Notes: generated from the letters alone by a model not told the origin. A stretch of 64,000 nucleotides of DNA from Dyadobacter linearis (GCF_907165045.1 NZ_CAJRAU010000002.1:868001-932000); one strand, 5' to 3'; positions 17,455 through 27,936 are shown, counted from the first letter of the stretch. Made by a program: numbers and translations.

Positions 17455-18516
17455 ATGAGTATTGTAAGTAATAATATCAAATACCTGCGCAGGCTGAATG
17501 GGCTGACGCAGGAACAGTTTGCCAGAAAAATAGCGATCAAACGCTCTCTGTTAGGAGCTTACGAAGAGGCACGCGCCAATCCGAATTTGACGAACCTCAA
17601 AAATATGGCGTCTGCGTTTGGCATTACGGTCGATAATTTGCTAAAAAATGATCTCAGAAAACTAAGGGAAACGCCTGATATGTCGCTTCCGCTGTCGCCA
17701 GCTAAGCCAATGACAGTTTCACATTCAGGAAATATCCCTCCTGCTGCTCCTTCAAGAGTACCGACTTACGCCGAGCCCCAGCCGCTGGCAAAGATCATGG
17801 AGAAGTATCAGCAGCCGGAACAGCCGCTCAGAATGGTGTCAAGGCAGGTTAACCTCAAACCGGTCAGTGGTGAAGCACCGGCACCAGCCGTACAGCAACC
17901 GCCGCGGGCGATGAATTATGCTAATCCTGAGCCGCCACAGGCAGCTAATTACGCCCCTAACCAGCTGCCAGTATTCAATAATCAGTTTCAAACTAACCAG
18001 TTCAATGCGGCTGCCGAAGAGCGGCCGAATATTTACCAGACTGTCCAGTGGGTTGCATTTAATATGCAAGGCCACTATCTGGCCAACTTTCAGAATCCCG
18101 CTTATTTGACTAACCTGCCGTCATTCCAGCTTCCAAATCTGGCAACCGGCTATTACCGGGCGTTTGAAGCCGGAGAAGATTATACATATCCCGGCTCGCT
18201 GCTGGTCGGTACTTTCGTGCGCAACTGGTACGATATCCACGACGGAATGCAGTATGTTTTTGTGCTAAAAAGTCAGGGAATTATTTGCAGGACTGCATTC
18301 AACCACGTTAAAACATCGGGATTTCTATTACTGACCTCCGATAATCCGGAAGTAGCTGAGCTGGAAATTCCTCTACAGGACGTATTGGAAGTATGGGAGA
18401 TCAAAGCTTTTATCAGCCTGCAAATGCCCGCGCCGCAACCTTCGCTCGATCGCATTATGCAGCTAGTGGATGAATTGCAAATGGAGCTTAGTCAATACCG
18501 GCAGCAGGGCATTTAG
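17455..18516 (+). CDS. XRE-family helix-turn-helix regulator with Pro-rich linker and S24-like C-terminal domain
   Basis: A 353-residue DNA-binding protein. Residues 1-65 form a Cro/CI helix-turn-helix (NIKYLRRLNGLTQEQFA, IKRSLLGAYEEARANPN, MASAFGITVDNLL). A long linker rich in Pro, Ala and Gln (about 75-195) leads to a C-terminal domain (about 200-320) with the pattern of an S24/LexA-type fold (YYRAFEAGEDYTYPGSLLVG, RNWYDIHDGMQYVFVL) but without the Ser/Lys protease dyad I would expect. It is probably a non-cleaving repressor or activator. I start at the ATG at 17455; a TTG at 17407 is possible but less likely. It converges with the next gene, seven bases apart. Confidence 0.75.
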   Translation: MSIVSNNIKYLRRLNGLTQEQFARKIAIKRSLLGAYEEARANPNLTNLKNMASAFGITVDNLLKNDLRKLRETPDMSLPLSPAKPMTVSHSGNIPPAAPSRVPTYAEPQPLAKIMEKYQQPEQPLRMVSRQVNLKPVSGEAPAPAVQQPPRAMNYANPEPPQAANYAPNQLPVFNNQFQTNQFNAAAEERPNIYQTVQWVAFNMQGHYLANFQNPAYLTNLPSFQLPNLATGYYRAFEAGEDYTYPGSLLVGTFVRNWYDIHDGMQYVFVLKSQGIICRTAFNHVKTSGFLLLTSDNPEVAELEIPLQDVLEVWEIKAFISLQMPAPQPSLDRIMQLVDELQMELSQYRQQGI

Positions 18517-18523
18517 CAATGCG

Positions 18524-19303
18524 CTAAACTTTTTTGCCCAGTGTACTAAACAGGTTTTCTATTTTAGAAAGGTCTTTACTTTTCGATGTCGTTTCTAAAA
18601 CTGCGACGCCCATTTGATACCACAAACCATCACCGGCAGTAAGGTACTTACCTTGTTTTGAGGGCTTTACTTCAGATGCATTGTCCGATACAAACTCTGC
18701 GCGGTAAACCGTGTCCATAATTTGTTGCAGCTGCGTCCATTCAAGCTGCTGCGGCGTTCCGTTGTTCTTGCTAATGGTAAATGATTTGTTAGCAAATGAA
18801 GCTTTCAGGTCCAGGCGGGTGGTTTTATCCTGGTCTATCTCAACAAATGATAGTTCAAAAGGATTTTCCCGGCCGCTGGTTTCGAAGATCGCCTGCATGA
18901 ATTCCTGCAAAAAATACGACCAGCGTTCTTTGTCAACCGGGTATATGGTCACCCGCTTTTCATTTTCTTCCAACTCGATCTCAACAAAATCTTCATATTC
19001 ATTTTCCTCCCGTTTTCTGATCGTTTTCGAGGATGAAAATATTTGCTCAAACTCGCTGATCCACTTTTCAGGAACTGGACCTTTCCATTTATAATCGTCT
19101 TCGGTCGTGAAACCCTCGTCGTAAATTTCGTCTTCCGAAAGTTCGTCCCGGTCTTTGTATTTAATCTCGAAATCTACCTCTAACTCCTTTTCGGCGAGCA
19201 GGTTAAGTTTCAGCGCATAGTAGTGTGCAAAGGGCGCAGGGACAACAGGCGCAGTTTCGAACCGGATGATGTATAGACCTGGTATTTGAAGATTCTTATC
19301 CAT
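18524..19303 (-). CDS. Conserved-looking hypothetical protein, acidic
   Basis: A 259-residue protein I do not recognise. No signal peptide or membrane segment is visible. The middle (about 45-120) is very acidic, with runs such as DRDELSEDEIYDEGF and EENEYEDFVEIELEENEK, while the C-terminal third has a mixed fold. Its ATG follows the TAA of menE with no spacing, so it is read from the menE transcript by coupled translation. The link to menaquinone synthesis is positional only. Confidence 0.65.
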   Translation of the reverse strand: MDKNLQIPGLYIIRFETAPVVPAPFAHYYALKLNLLAEKELEVDFEIKYKDRDELSEDEIYDEGFTTEDDYKWKGPVPEKWISEFEQIFSSSKTIRKREENEYEDFVEIELEENEKRVTIYPVDKERWSYFLQEFMQAIFETSGRENPFELSFVEIDQDKTTRLDLKASFANKSFTISKNNGTPQQLEWTQLQQIMDTVYRAEFVSDNASEVKPSKQGKYLTAGDGLWYQMGVAVLETTSKSKDLSKIENLFSTLGKKV

Positions 19304-20365
19304 TTAAATTTGGGAAAACTGTTGAAATGAGCTGCGTTTGTCCACTTTGCCTGTCGGCGTTTTTGTGAACTGCGCTGCAAAGTAAATATGTTTCGGAGTT
19401 TCATAAGCCGAACTCCGCTTCCTAATTTCATCTAAAATCAATTCCTGATCAATTAAAAGATGCGCACCTTCGACGACCAGCACGAGTTTTTGCCCCAATT
19501 TCTCGTCAGGCAGATACCATGAAAAAAACGAGTTGGCTATACCAAGATGAAAGAAAGTCTGAGCTACTATCTGGTCGACCTGATCGAGTACGATCTTAAC
19601 TCCTCCCGAATTAATTACATTATCCGCTCTTCCTATCCATTTAAAAGTATTGCCGCTAATTTCCACCAGATCGTTCGTCTGCACAGTTTCTCCATTCGTC
19701 ACAGCTCCTGAAACGAACAAGCAGCTTCTTGGATCAGTACCAAACTGAATGCCAGGAAGGAAGGTGTAATTGTCTTCGGGAACTGGTGCATTTAATTTGC
19801 GCAATGCAATATGTGATACCGTTTCTGTCATTCCATAGCTTTGAAAAACGGGCTGCTCTATATTTAGTATTTCGTTTTGCAAATGCGTATTCACGGGCGC
19901 GCCGCCCAATAGGATCTTACCGAGGCTGTTAGCCCGGTTTCTTGTCGAAGGATTTTCCAGAATATTGGCTAACTGCATTGGTACCAGCGCAGTAAAATCG
20001 AAAGCAACGCTTGCACCGATGTCAAGCAGCGGATTGGATGAAGGTTCAATAACCGTCAGTTGCCAATCCAGCTCCATTCCTCGTACCAGCATCATTAGTC
20101 CGGCAATGTAATTGATATTGAGGCACACTAATGCACGTGTTCCTTTATCCAAAATCAGCGCCTTTCCTGTTGCTAATGCACTGCTTATCAATTGGTTTCG
20201 AGATATTGAAATTGGCTTAGGAACACCTGTTGATCCGGAAGTGTGCAGCACGAATTCCTCCTGACCCGTTTTCCAGGCACGCATAAAATCATGTGCTTTC
20301 GCGAGATATGGATCTTCCGGCCGGGGTTTTTCCCAAAAATCATTTGCTAAAAACATCTTATTCAT
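19304..20365 (-). CDS. menE: o-Succinylbenzoate-CoA ligase-like AMP-forming enzyme
   Basis: ANL-superfamily ligase of 353 residues, shorter than most acyl-CoA synthetases as is usual for Bacteroidota MenE. Visible motifs are the ATP loop [52 protein letters not shown] and the C-terminal catalytic Lys region [12 protein letters not shown]. It would activate o-succinylbenzoate to its CoA ester in menaquinone synthesis. It stands back to back with menB, the next enzyme of the pathway, which strongly supports this role. Without that neighbour the substrate could not be named. Confidence 0.87.
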   Translation of the reverse strand: MNKMFLANDFWEKPRPEDPYLAKAHDFMRAWKTGQEEFVLHTSGSTGVPKPISISRNQLISSALATGKALILDKGTRALVCLNINYIAGLMMLVRGMELDWQLTVIEPSSNPLLDIGASVAFDFTALVPMQLANILENPSTRNRANSLGKILLGGAPVNTHLQNEILNIEQPVFQSYGMTETVSHIALRKLNAPVPEDNYTFLPGIQFGTDPRSCLFVSGAVTNGETVQTNDLVEISGNTFKWIGRADNVINSGGVKIVLDQVDQIVAQTFFHLGIANSFFSWYLPDEKLGQKLVLVVEGAHLLIDQELILDEIRKRSSAYETPKHIYFAAQFTKTPTGKVDKRSSFQQFSQI

Positions 20366-20371
20366 TTGCTT

Positions 20372-20403
20372 TTTGAAGGATACCCAAACAATCAGTAATT
20401 TCG
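20372..20403 (+). promoter_or_regulatory. Candidate menB promoter, -33/-7 type
   Basis: TTTG at 20372-20375, a 20-base spacer and TAATTTCG at 20396-20403 (seven of eight matches to TAnnTTTG). The start of transcription would be near 20410, about 60 bases before the menB ATG at 20472. Confidence 0.5.
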
Positions 20404-20471
20404 CACATTCGGCGCACGGACCTGCTTCTTCGGATTCCCCTGCCCTATTGTTTCAAATTTCAATTCAGATT

Positions 20472-21296
20472 ATGTCCAGTTCAATTCAATGGGAAACCAT
20501 TAAAGAATACGAGGAAATCCTTTTCACGCTGCACGAAGGAATTGCAAAAATAAGCATTAACCGCCCGCATAAACACAATGCATTCACGCCGCTTACAGTA
20601 ACGGAAATGATCGACGCGATGCATATCTGCCGCGAAGACACGAGAATTGACGTGATTATTTTAACCGGCGAAGGCGGAAAAGCGTTCTGCTCCGGCGGCG
20701 ACCAGTCAGTGCGCGGCCACGGCGGCTATATTGGCGAAGACCATGTGCCGAGGCTGAATGTACTGGATCTTCAAAGAATGATCAGGTCGATCCCAAAGGC
20801 AGTTATTGCGATGGTGGCCGGCTGGGCGATCGGCGGCGGGCACGTGCTTCACGTGATCTGCGACTTATCTATTGCGGCTGAAAATGCCCGGTTCGGACAA
20901 ACCGGCCCGAAAGTCGGCAGTTTTGACGGCGGCTTCGGCGCATCTTACCTGGCGCGCGTAGTAGGTCAGAAAAAAGCGCGTGAGATCTGGTTCCTGTGCG
21001 ATCAATATGACGCGAAAGAAGCGCTTGATATGGGTTTGGTGAACAAGGTTGTGCCGCTGGAAGAACTCGAAGAAACGACGGTGGCCTGGTGTAAAAAGAT
21101 CCAGGAGAAAAGCCCGCTTTCAATCAGGATGCTGAAAAGCTCGTTCAATGCGGAATTGGACGGTCAGGCGGGAATTCAGGAATTAGCAGGGAATGCGACT
21201 TTGCTTTATTATCTGAGTGAGGAAGCGAAAGAGGGTCAGAAATCGTTTCTTGAAAAAAGAAAACCTGATTTTAGTAAATACCCGAAATTCCCCTGA
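20472..21296 (+). CDS. menB: 1,4-Dihydroxy-2-naphthoyl-CoA synthase
   Basis: Crotonase-fold enzyme that closes the second ring of menaquinone from o-succinylbenzoyl-CoA. The 274-residue protein shows [34 protein letters not shown], the oxyanion segment [20 protein letters not shown], and the MenB signature [19 protein letters not shown] with the downstream [19 protein letters not shown] longer frame from 20373 exists but overlaps the promoter, so the ATG at 20472 is used. It is divergent from menE and is followed 39 bp later by the EVE gene. Confidence 0.95.
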   Translation: MSSSIQWETIKEYEEILFTLHEGIAKISINRPHKHNAFTPLTVTEMIDAMHICREDTRIDVIILTGEGGKAFCSGGDQSVRGHGGYIGEDHVPRLNVLDLQRMIRSIPKAVIAMVAGWAIGGGHVLHVICDLSIAAENARFGQTGPKVGSFDGGFGASYLARVVGQKKAREIWFLCDQYDAKEALDMGLVNKVVPLEELEETTVAWCKKIQEKSPLSIRMLKSSFNAELDGQAGIQELAGNATLLYYLSEEAKEGQKSFLEKRKPDFSKYPKFP

Positions 21297-21335
21297 TTTT
21301 AAACAACACATTCAATACAAAAGCCTAACTGAATC

Positions 21336-21743
21336 ATGAATTATTGGCTCGTCAAATCCGAACCCAGCACATACCCCTGGGATCAGCTTGTAAAAGAAAA
21401 AGAGGGAATGTGGGACGGCGTGCGTAATTATGCGGCACGGAACAACTTAATGGCTATGAAAAAAGGCGATCAGGTACTTTTTTACCATAGCAATGAGGGA
21501 AAAGAAGTAGTGGGCCTCGCGGAAGTTTCCAAAGAACATTATCCCGATCCTACCGCCAAAGAAGGTGACTGGGTAGTTGTAAATGTGGTTCCTGTTGAAA
21601 AATTCCCAAAAACAGTAACGCTGGCGCAGATTAAGGGCGATTCCCGGTTAAAGGAAATGGCTTTGGTGAAATTGTCAAGATTGTCGGTATCACCTGTGCG
21701 GCGCGAGGAATTTGATATTATTGTTGGACTCGCGCATGATTAA
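21336..21743 (+). CDS. EVE (PUA-like) domain protein
   Basis: A 135-residue single-domain protein of the EVE family: NYWLVKSEPSTYPWDQLV at the start, GMWDGVRNYAARNNL, GDQVLFYHSNEGKEVVGLAEV and a KLSRLSVSPV tail. EVE domains bind modified bases in RNA or DNA and are related to ASCH/YTH/PUA folds; the cellular target is unknown. The last 8 bases overlap the start of the next gene, so the two are coupled. Confidence 0.88.
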   Translation: MNYWLVKSEPSTYPWDQLVKEKEGMWDGVRNYAARNNLMAMKKGDQVLFYHSNEGKEVVGLAEVSKEHYPDPTAKEGDWVVVNVVPVEKFPKTVTLAQIKGDSRLKEMALVKLSRLSVSPVRREEFDIIVGLAHD

Positions 21744-23313
21744 GCGTATTCTCCCAGGGCTCAGGCTGGCGTTTTTTGCAGTTTTGCTGCTTTGCATTCC
21801 GGTACTAGCCGGGGCGCAGAGTGTGAAGCGCGTGGAGCTTCCACTCTCGGGCAACACGGCTTACCAGACCGTTCCGCTCGGCGAGCAAGGAGTATTGCTG
21901 ATCTCAAAACCTGACCGCGGTACATTTAATGTCCAGAAATTTGACAGTAACCTCGATCGCATCTGGTCCATTGATGGTCCTATCGAATCCAATCTGGACT
22001 ATATAACCTCTTCGTACGACGGGCAGGCTGTTTTTTTGTTATTCAGCAAATACCGCAGCTCGCTTTATCAGATTGTAAAAGTGAATGTGGGCCCCGGCTT
22101 TGTCGAGACTTTCACTATCAATACCGTCGACCGTTTCGAGATCACGGATTTTAAAACGCTGGGCTATTCTGTTTTTATGGCAGGAATGGTGCGGAATGAG
22201 CCGGTACTGATTTTTACGCAGCTTACAACTGCGCAAACGAGAGTGCTGCCTTCCGCTATTAAAGGCTCAAATGCGATTCAGACTGTGGAAGTGGATACCG
22301 CGCATCATTTGGTAAATGTTTGTTTTGCGGTAAAAAAAGGAAGACAAACCAAGATAGTAGCGCGTTCCTATGAAGAAACCGGCGAGCTTTACACGCAGGT
22401 TTCGGTGGATCCTGAAGATGATTTTTCATTGCTGAGTGGCCGGTTGCAGGTATTGAACGATTCGGTCAGGATTTTGATCGGGACATATGGGTACCGCAAT
22501 ATGCAGAGCAGCAGCACGGCGGCTTCTCAGGGTTTGTATATTAGTAAAATTGTGGGTGAAGAGACCGTTTTTACGAAATACCACAGTTTTACTGATTTCA
22601 AAAATTTCTTTAATTTCATGAATGAGCGCCAGCAGGAAAAGATCGAAAGGCGCATCAAGAAGAAAAAAGAAAGCGGCGACGATTTAAAACTGAATTACAG
22701 GCTTTTAGTACACGATATCGTACCGAAGGATAACCACTATCTTCTTGTCGCTGAGGCATTCTACCCGGAATATCGCTACAATAACAATGCGATGATGGGT
22801 GGAATGGGTTATGGTGGATTTGGCGGCTACCCCTTTGGAATGGGACTTTATAACCCTTACTTATGGAACCCGATGTACGGCGGCCGTGGCTACAACCAGC
22901 AGGTTTTCGATGGATTTACATACACCCACGCCATTGTGACCGATGTGGATCAGAATGGAAATCTTGTCTGGGACAACAGCATTAACTTTGATAATGTGAA
23001 GAGTATGGAGCTGCGGGAAAAAATCCGCGTTCAGACTTTTGCGAATGGAAATTCCAGATTGGTTTACAGCCATAACGGCGCGATCCGCAGCAAGATTATC
23101 AAAGGCAATCAGGTAGTAGACAGCGACCGGGTAATCCCTAACGAAACCAATGTAGAAGGCGACAAGGTGAGAAAGACCAGTACCGATGATATTGACTATT
23201 GGTACGGTAACTTTTACCTCGCGTGGGGCGAACAACGCATCGTAAACGCAGCCGGCGACCCGCAGACCAGGGGAAGAAGAAATGTGTTTTATATGAATAA
23301 GATTGCATATTGA
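21736..23313 (+). CDS. Exported protein of unknown function with Gly/Met/Tyr-rich loop
   Basis: A 525-residue protein with a strong signal peptide (IKRILPGLRLAFFAVLLLCIPVLAGAQ). The rest looks beta-rich, with repeated strand patterns such as GQAVFLLFSKYRSSLYQIV and NSRLVYSHNGAIRSKII, suggestive of a propeller-like periplasmic or surface protein, but I do not recognise the family. A low-complexity insertion near residues 355-395 is rich in Gly, Met, Tyr and Asn. I choose the ATG at 21736, which overlaps the EVE stop, over the in-frame 21712 because the signal peptide starts there. It is followed by the palindromic repeat array. Confidence 0.7.
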   Translation: MIKRILPGLRLAFFAVLLLCIPVLAGAQSVKRVELPLSGNTAYQTVPLGEQGVLLISKPDRGTFNVQKFDSNLDRIWSIDGPIESNLDYITSSYDGQAVFLLFSKYRSSLYQIVKVNVGPGFVETFTINTVDRFEITDFKTLGYSVFMAGMVRNEPVLIFTQLTTAQTRVLPSAIKGSNAIQTVEVDTAHHLVNVCFAVKKGRQTKIVARSYEETGELYTQVSVDPEDDFSLLSGRLQVLNDSVRILIGTYGYRNMQSSSTAASQGLYISKIVGEETVFTKYHSFTDFKNFFNFMNERQQEKIERRIKKKKESGDDLKLNYRLLVHDIVPKDNHYLLVAEAFYPEYRYNNNAMMGGMGYGGFGGYPFGMGLYNPYLWNPMYGGRGYNQQVFDGFTYTHAIVTDVDQNGNLVWDNSINFDNVKSMELREKIRVQTFANGNSRLVYSHNGAIRSKIIKGNQVVDSDRVIPNETNVEGDKVRKTSTDDIDYWYGNFYLAWGEQRIVNAAGDPQTRGRRNVFYMNKIAY

Positions 23314-23331
23314 GCGTATCTCAATGGCGAA

Positions 23332-23678
23332 CAGCATCAGCCCGTGGGGCCGTTGGCTGAAGCCAACGGAAATTGATGAATGATCGTCGGCTTTGGCCGA
23401 AGGGTAATGAAATCAATACCAATCAGCATCAGCCCGTGGGCCGTTGGCTGAAGCCAACGGAAATTGATGAATGATCGTCGGCTTTGGCCGAAGGATAATG
23501 AAATCAATACCAATCAGCATCAGCCCGTGGGCCGTTGGCTGAAGCCAACGGAAATTGATGCATGATCGTATGCTTTGGCCGAAGGATAATGAAATCAATA
23601 CCAATCTGCATCAGCCCCGAAACCGTTGGCTGAAGCCAACGGAAATTAAAATCAATGCCCGTCGGCTTCAGCCGACGG
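23332..23678. repeat. 91-bp tandem repeat with CCGTTGGCT palindromes
   Basis: Fills the 393-bp gap between two genes. Units start with CAGCATCAG at 23332, 23424, 23515 and (as CTGCATCAG) 23606, giving periods of 92, 91 and 91 bp; the fourth is partial. Each unit has the hairpin CCGTTGGCTGAAGCCAACGG (first copy at 23350-23369) and, in the first three, a second one built on CGGCTTTGGCCGAAGG. The array ends with a variant hairpin CCGTCGGCTTCAGCCGACGG at 23659-23678. This resembles the REP-like palindromes scattered through Bacteroidota genomes. No transposase is next to it. Confidence 0.88.
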
Positions 23679-23706
23679 AATGTACCATAAATAGAAAAAA
23701 TAAAAC

Positions 23707-24594
23707 GTGATATTACTTACTCCAGATCAGCATACTGACTACCAATTGATCGATTCGGGTGGCTTTGAAAAACTTGAACGATTCGGGCCATATATTCTGA
23801 CGCGGCCGGAGCCGCAGGCGATCTGGGATAAGTCGCTTCCCGAAAGTGAATGGGAGGAACGGTCTAATGCAGTTTTCAAAAAAGATAAGAACTCCCAGGA
23901 AAAAGGACAGTGGGTTTCGAAGGCGGATATGCCTGAAAAATGGGTTTTTCAGTATCGCACCAATTCTATGCATTTGCGGAGCAAGCTCATATTATCTTCA
24001 TTCAAGCACGTAGGCGTGTTTCCGGAGCAGGCGACGAACTGGGATTACATTTACAAAAAGGTTAAAAAAATTCCTGAGGAGAAGCTGAATGTACTGAACC
24101 TGTTTGCCTACACGGGCATTGCTTCGCTTGCGGCGAAAGCTGCGGGGGCAGACGTTACGCACGTCGACTCTATTAAGCAGGTGATCAGCTGGTCACGTGA
24201 GAATATGCAGCTGAGCGGACTTGACAATATCCGCTGGGTTGTGGAAGATGCATTGAAATTTGTGCAGCGGGAAGTGCGTCGGGGTAATCAATACAATGGT
24301 ATTATACTGGATCCGCCAGCCTATGGACGGGGTCCTGATGGTGAAAAGTGGCTTTTGGAAGAAAGCTTGAACGAGATTTTGCGGCTATGTGCGCTTCTAT
24401 TGAAGAAGGAAAATAATTTCTTTATCATCAACTTGTACTCACTCGGGTTCTCGGCGCTGATCGTGGAAAATTTGATCAATGCGCACTTTGGAGACGCAAC
24501 AAATCATGAATTCGGCGAATTGTATGTTGCCGATTCTTTTGGTAAAAAATTGCCGCTGGGTGTGTTTTCACGTTTTTCAGATCAAAACGATTGA
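23707..24594 (+). CDS. Class I SAM-dependent methyltransferase, RlmI-like
   Basis: A 295-residue cytoplasmic methyltransferase starting at GTG. The SAM-binding motif is VLNLFAYTGIASLAAKAAGA, followed by HVDSIKQVISWSREN and the catalytic-type motif IILDPPAYGRGPDGEKW. The pattern fits the RlmI/RlmK C-terminal domain family (Methyltrans_SAM), which modifies cytosine or guanine in 23S rRNA, but this protein lacks an N-terminal PUA domain, so the substrate is uncertain. It is followed 23 bp later by a TPR lipoprotein gene. Confidence 0.82.
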   Translation: MILLTPDQHTDYQLIDSGGFEKLERFGPYILTRPEPQAIWDKSLPESEWEERSNAVFKKDKNSQEKGQWVSKADMPEKWVFQYRTNSMHLRSKLILSSFKHVGVFPEQATNWDYIYKKVKKIPEEKLNVLNLFAYTGIASLAAKAAGADVTHVDSIKQVISWSRENMQLSGLDNIRWVVEDALKFVQREVRRGNQYNGIILDPPAYGRGPDGEKWLLEESLNEILRLCALLLKKENNFFIINLYSLGFSALIVENLINAHFGDATNHEFGELYVADSFGKKLPLGVFSRFSDQND

Positions 24595-24617
24595 CATATA
24601 GCAAGCCTATTCTATTA

Positions 24618-25820
24618 ATGAAATCAGCTGTTTCTGGCTACGTTATTTTCCTGATAACCATTGCTTTGGGTGGATTACTTCAATCCTGCCAGAGCGATGC
24701 GAGAAATGCTACGCGCATTCCGCCGGTCGTGAAAAAGTCGCGGGCGCAGTGGCAGAATGATGCTTTGCTTTCACTGACAGAGCTCATTAACAGAGGTATT
24801 GATTCCGATATCAATTACTTCAAGAGGGCGAGGATTTATTTTGAAAGAGAACAATTTAACGAGGCACTGGATGATATTAACGAGTCGATTTACGAGCAGG
24901 ACAATGTAAGCGACTATTTTTTGCTTCGCGGAAAAATCAACCGGGAGTTGGGCAAGATCGACAATGCGCTCGAAGATGCACAACGCGCGGAAGCATTGCA
25001 GCAAAGCAGTCCGGAATTGTATGTGCTGCTAGCTGACATTTTACAGGCAAAAAATCGCTTCGGTGAGTCGGTCGGCTACCTCAACCAGGCGCTGAAAATG
25101 GCTCCTTATGATGGGCCTGCTTATTACGTAAAAGGAATGTTGCAAGCCCGACAAGGCGATTCGCTTTCTGCATTGGCGAGTCTGGACTACGCAATCAATG
25201 TAAATCCCAGAATGCTCCGTGCATATCAACAGAGTATTTTATTATTGAGAAAACTTAAAAATGTTGATAAGGCACTGCAAGTGAACCAAAAAGCGATAGA
25301 GCGCTTTCCGAATGACCCTAATCTGCATTATGAGCAGGGCCAGATTTTCGTTGCAATGGCCCGGCCAGATACCGCGCTGTTCAGTTTTCAGAAAGCCGCT
25401 TCGCTAAGTCCCGACTATGAAGATGCGCTTTTACAGATTGCGAACATTGGAATACAATCAAAAGCATATCCAAAGGCAATTCCTGCTCTTTTAAAACTAG
25501 TAAAGAAGAAGCCGCAGTCGAAAGAAATCAACAATATGCTCGGCCTTTGTTACGAGAAAAACTACGATTACGAGAACGCGAAAATGTATTATAGTACCGC
25601 ATTGGCACTAGCGCCGGGTGACCAGGATGCCAGGTATGGGTTGTACAGGATCAGGCTGAGGGAAAATGAAGAGAACAGCTACCAATCGTATTACCCGGAC
25701 GAAAATCCGGCAGCCGGCTACAAACTGCTCGACACGGCGCGTGTCAAAATCAATGTATTGAAACCGCGGGGTACTACAAATATCCGCGTCGACTCAACGC
25801 GAAAAGCTAAAATTGAATAG
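24618..25820 (+). CDS. TPR-repeat lipoprotein
   Basis: About 400 residues with a lipoprotein signal ending LLQSC (lipidated Cys about residue 24), then roughly seven to eight tetratricopeptide repeats covering residues 60-345 (examples: ARIYFEREQFNEALDDINES, PELYVLLADILQAKNRFGES, MLGLCYEKNYDYENAKMYYS). The C-terminal 60 residues are not repeats. TPR lipoproteins commonly scaffold envelope complexes. I start at the ATG at 24618; an in-frame TTG at 24591 overlaps the methyltransferase stop. Partner unknown. Confidence 0.8.
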   Translation: MKSAVSGYVIFLITIALGGLLQSCQSDARNATRIPPVVKKSRAQWQNDALLSLTELINRGIDSDINYFKRARIYFEREQFNEALDDINESIYEQDNVSDYFLLRGKINRELGKIDNALEDAQRAEALQQSSPELYVLLADILQAKNRFGESVGYLNQALKMAPYDGPAYYVKGMLQARQGDSLSALASLDYAINVNPRMLRAYQQSILLLRKLKNVDKALQVNQKAIERFPNDPNLHYEQGQIFVAMARPDTALFSFQKAASLSPDYEDALLQIANIGIQSKAYPKAIPALLKLVKKKPQSKEINNMLGLCYEKNYDYENAKMYYSTALALAPGDQDARYGLYRIRLRENEENSYQSYYPDENPAAGYKLLDTARVKINVLKPRGTTNIRVDSTRKAKIE

Positions 25821-25881
25821 CTTTGTACTTTGCCGGTTTTTGAGAAAACCTTTGAATTAAATCCACAGAATAGATTTTTGA

Positions 25882-27825
25882 ATGAAAGACGAGTCTCAAG
25901 TAAAAATTACCCTGCCCGACGGTAGCGAACGCTTTTACCCAAAAGGAGTTACTGCCTTCGAAATTGCACTCAGTATCAGCGAAGGACTTGCGCGCAATGT
26001 GATCGCTGCGAAGGTCAACAATGAAGTTTGGGATCCTACGCGTCAGATCACGCAGGATTCACTTGTGAAGTTACTGACATGGAATGACGAAGATGGTAAA
26101 TCGACGTTCTGGCATTCATCGGCTCATTTGCTTGCCGAGGCGCTTGAAGCATTGTATCCGGGTGTAAAATTCGGTACAGGACCTTCTATTGAAAAGGGGT
26201 TTTACTATGACGTCGACCTGGGTGACAAGACACTTTCTCAGGAGGATTTCCCTAAGATCGAGGCGAAAATGCTCGAACTGGCGCGGCAGAAAAATGAATA
26301 TGTCCGTAAACCGATCAGCAAGGCCGAGGCAGTTGAGTTCTTTACACAAAAAGGAGACGAATATAAACTGGAACTGATCGACGGTCTTGAAGACGGTTCG
26401 ATTACATTATATGAGCAAGGCGGTTTTACTGACCTTTGCCGAGGCCCCCATATTCCCAACACAGGAATTATCAAGGCTGTCAAATTGACCAATATTGCAG
26501 GCGCCTACTGGCGTAATAAGCAGGAAAATAAGATGCTTACCCGCATTTACGGTATTACTTTTCCAAAGCAAAAAGAGCTGGAAGAATATGTAACGCTGAT
26601 TGAGGAAGCTAAAAAACGTGACCACAGAAAGCTGGGCAAAGAGCTGGAATTGTTTGCTTTTTCTGAAAAAGTAGGTCAGGGACTTCCATTGTGGCTTCCG
26701 AAAGGTGCGATGCTGCGTGAAAGACTCCAGTCATTTTTGAGCAAAGCACAATCCCGCGCAGGTTATCTGCCTGTGATCACGCCCAATATTGGAAGTAAGG
26801 AATTGTATGTGACTTCCGGGCACTGGGATAAGTATGGTAAAGATTCATTTCAGCCGATCAAAACACCGAATCCGGGTGAAGAATATTTGCTGAAACCGAT
26901 GAACTGCCCGCACCACTGCGAGATCTACAAAACTTCTCCCCGCTCCTACAAAGACCTGCCTTTGCGGTTTTCGGAGTTTGGAACGGTTTACAGGTATGAG
27001 CAGAGCGGCGAGCTCCACGGGCTGACTCGTGTGCGTGGATTTACACAAGACGATGCGCACATATTCTGCCGCCCCGATCAGGTGAAAGAAGAGTTCGTGC
27101 GCGTGATAGATCTGGTATTATACGTATTCAAAACCCTTGGATTCGACGATTACAGCGCGCAAATATCGCTGCGTGACCCAAATGACAAGGTTAAGTATAT
27201 TGGGAAGGATGAAGATTGGGAACGCGCTGAAAATGCGATCATCGAAGCAGCTTCCGAGCGTGGCTTGAATACCGTAACTGAATTGGGAGAAGCTGCATTC
27301 TACGGCCCCAAGCTGGACTTTATGGTAAGAGACGCTTTGGGCAGAAAGTGGCAGCTGGGTACGATCCAGGTGGATTACCAAATGCCAAAACGCTTCGGCC
27401 TGGAATATACCGGCTCTGATAACCAAAAGCACCAGCCCGTGATGATCCACCGCGCGCCTTTCGGTTCGATGGAAAGATTTATCGCTATTTTGATCGAAAA
27501 CACTGCCGGACAGTTCCCATTGTGGCTTTCACCTGACCAGGTCGCGATCCTGCCGATTTCTGAAAAGTTTGCGGATTACGCGGAAGAGGTATTTTTCCAG
27601 TTGCAGGATGATGATATCAGAGGCTTCGTGGATCACCGGGATGAAAAAATTGGCCGGAAGATCCGTGATGCGGAAGTTTCAAAGGTACCTTTTATGCTGA
27701 TAGTCGGTGAAAAAGAAATGGCTGAGGGGAAATTGTCGATTCGTCGTAAAGGAGAAGGTGACCTGGGCAGCATGACAGTGGCGGAATTTGCGGCTTTCTT
27801 CAAGAAAGAATCAGCGGTAATTTGA
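25882..27825 (+). CDS. thrS: Threonyl-tRNA synthetase
   Basis: Class II synthetase of 647 residues charging tRNA-Thr. Domains in order: TGS (about 1-65, [16 protein letters not shown]), the editing/SAD domain (about 70-230, [19 protein letters not shown] with the HxxxH editing site, [11 protein letters not shown]), the catalytic core (about 250-535, [56 protein letters not shown]) and the anticodon-binding domain (about 545-647). It heads the thrS-infC-rpmI-rplT translation cluster seen in many bacteria. Confidence 0.97.
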   Translation: MKDESQVKITLPDGSERFYPKGVTAFEIALSISEGLARNVIAAKVNNEVWDPTRQITQDSLVKLLTWNDEDGKSTFWHSSAHLLAEALEALYPGVKFGTGPSIEKGFYYDVDLGDKTLSQEDFPKIEAKMLELARQKNEYVRKPISKAEAVEFFTQKGDEYKLELIDGLEDGSITLYEQGGFTDLCRGPHIPNTGIIKAVKLTNIAGAYWRNKQENKMLTRIYGITFPKQKELEEYVTLIEEAKKRDHRKLGKELELFAFSEKVGQGLPLWLPKGAMLRERLQSFLSKAQSRAGYLPVITPNIGSKELYVTSGHWDKYGKDSFQPIKTPNPGEEYLLKPMNCPHHCEIYKTSPRSYKDLPLRFSEFGTVYRYEQSGELHGLTRVRGFTQDDAHIFCRPDQVKEEFVRVIDLVLYVFKTLGFDDYSAQISLRDPNDKVKYIGKDEDWERAENAIIEAASERGLNTVTELGEAAFYGPKLDFMVRDALGRKWQLGTIQVDYQMPKRFGLEYTGSDNQKHQPVMIHRAPFGSMERFIAILIENTAGQFPLWLSPDQVAILPISEKFADYAEEVFFQLQDDDIRGFVDHRDEKIGRKIRDAEVSKVPFMLIVGEKEMAEGKLSIRRKGEGDLGSMTVAEFAAFFKKESAVI

Positions 27826-27839
27826 TGTTTTCCTAACTT

Positions 27840-27874
27840 TTTGTTATAATTCCATCAGGAAGGCACTATTTTTG
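27840..27874 (+). promoter_or_regulatory. Candidate infC promoter
   Basis: TTTG at 27840-27843 and TATTTTTG at 27867-27874, an exact TAnnTTTG match, with a rather long 23-base spacer. It would give infC-rpmI-rplT a start of their own near 27881, about 55 bases before the infC ATG. Confidence 0.4.
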
Positions 27875-27936
27875 CTGCCTCACTGTTAGCAATTTTGATT
27901 TTCACCGAAAAATAAAACAACACCAAACCAAGTTAT

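Noticed and set aside
20373..20471. N-terminal extension of menB by 33 residues
   Set aside because: It covers the likely promoter and looks like translated non-coding DNA.
23332..23678. CRISPR-like array
   Set aside because: The units are 91-bp near-identical tandem copies with no unique spacers and no cas genes; each holds palindromes.
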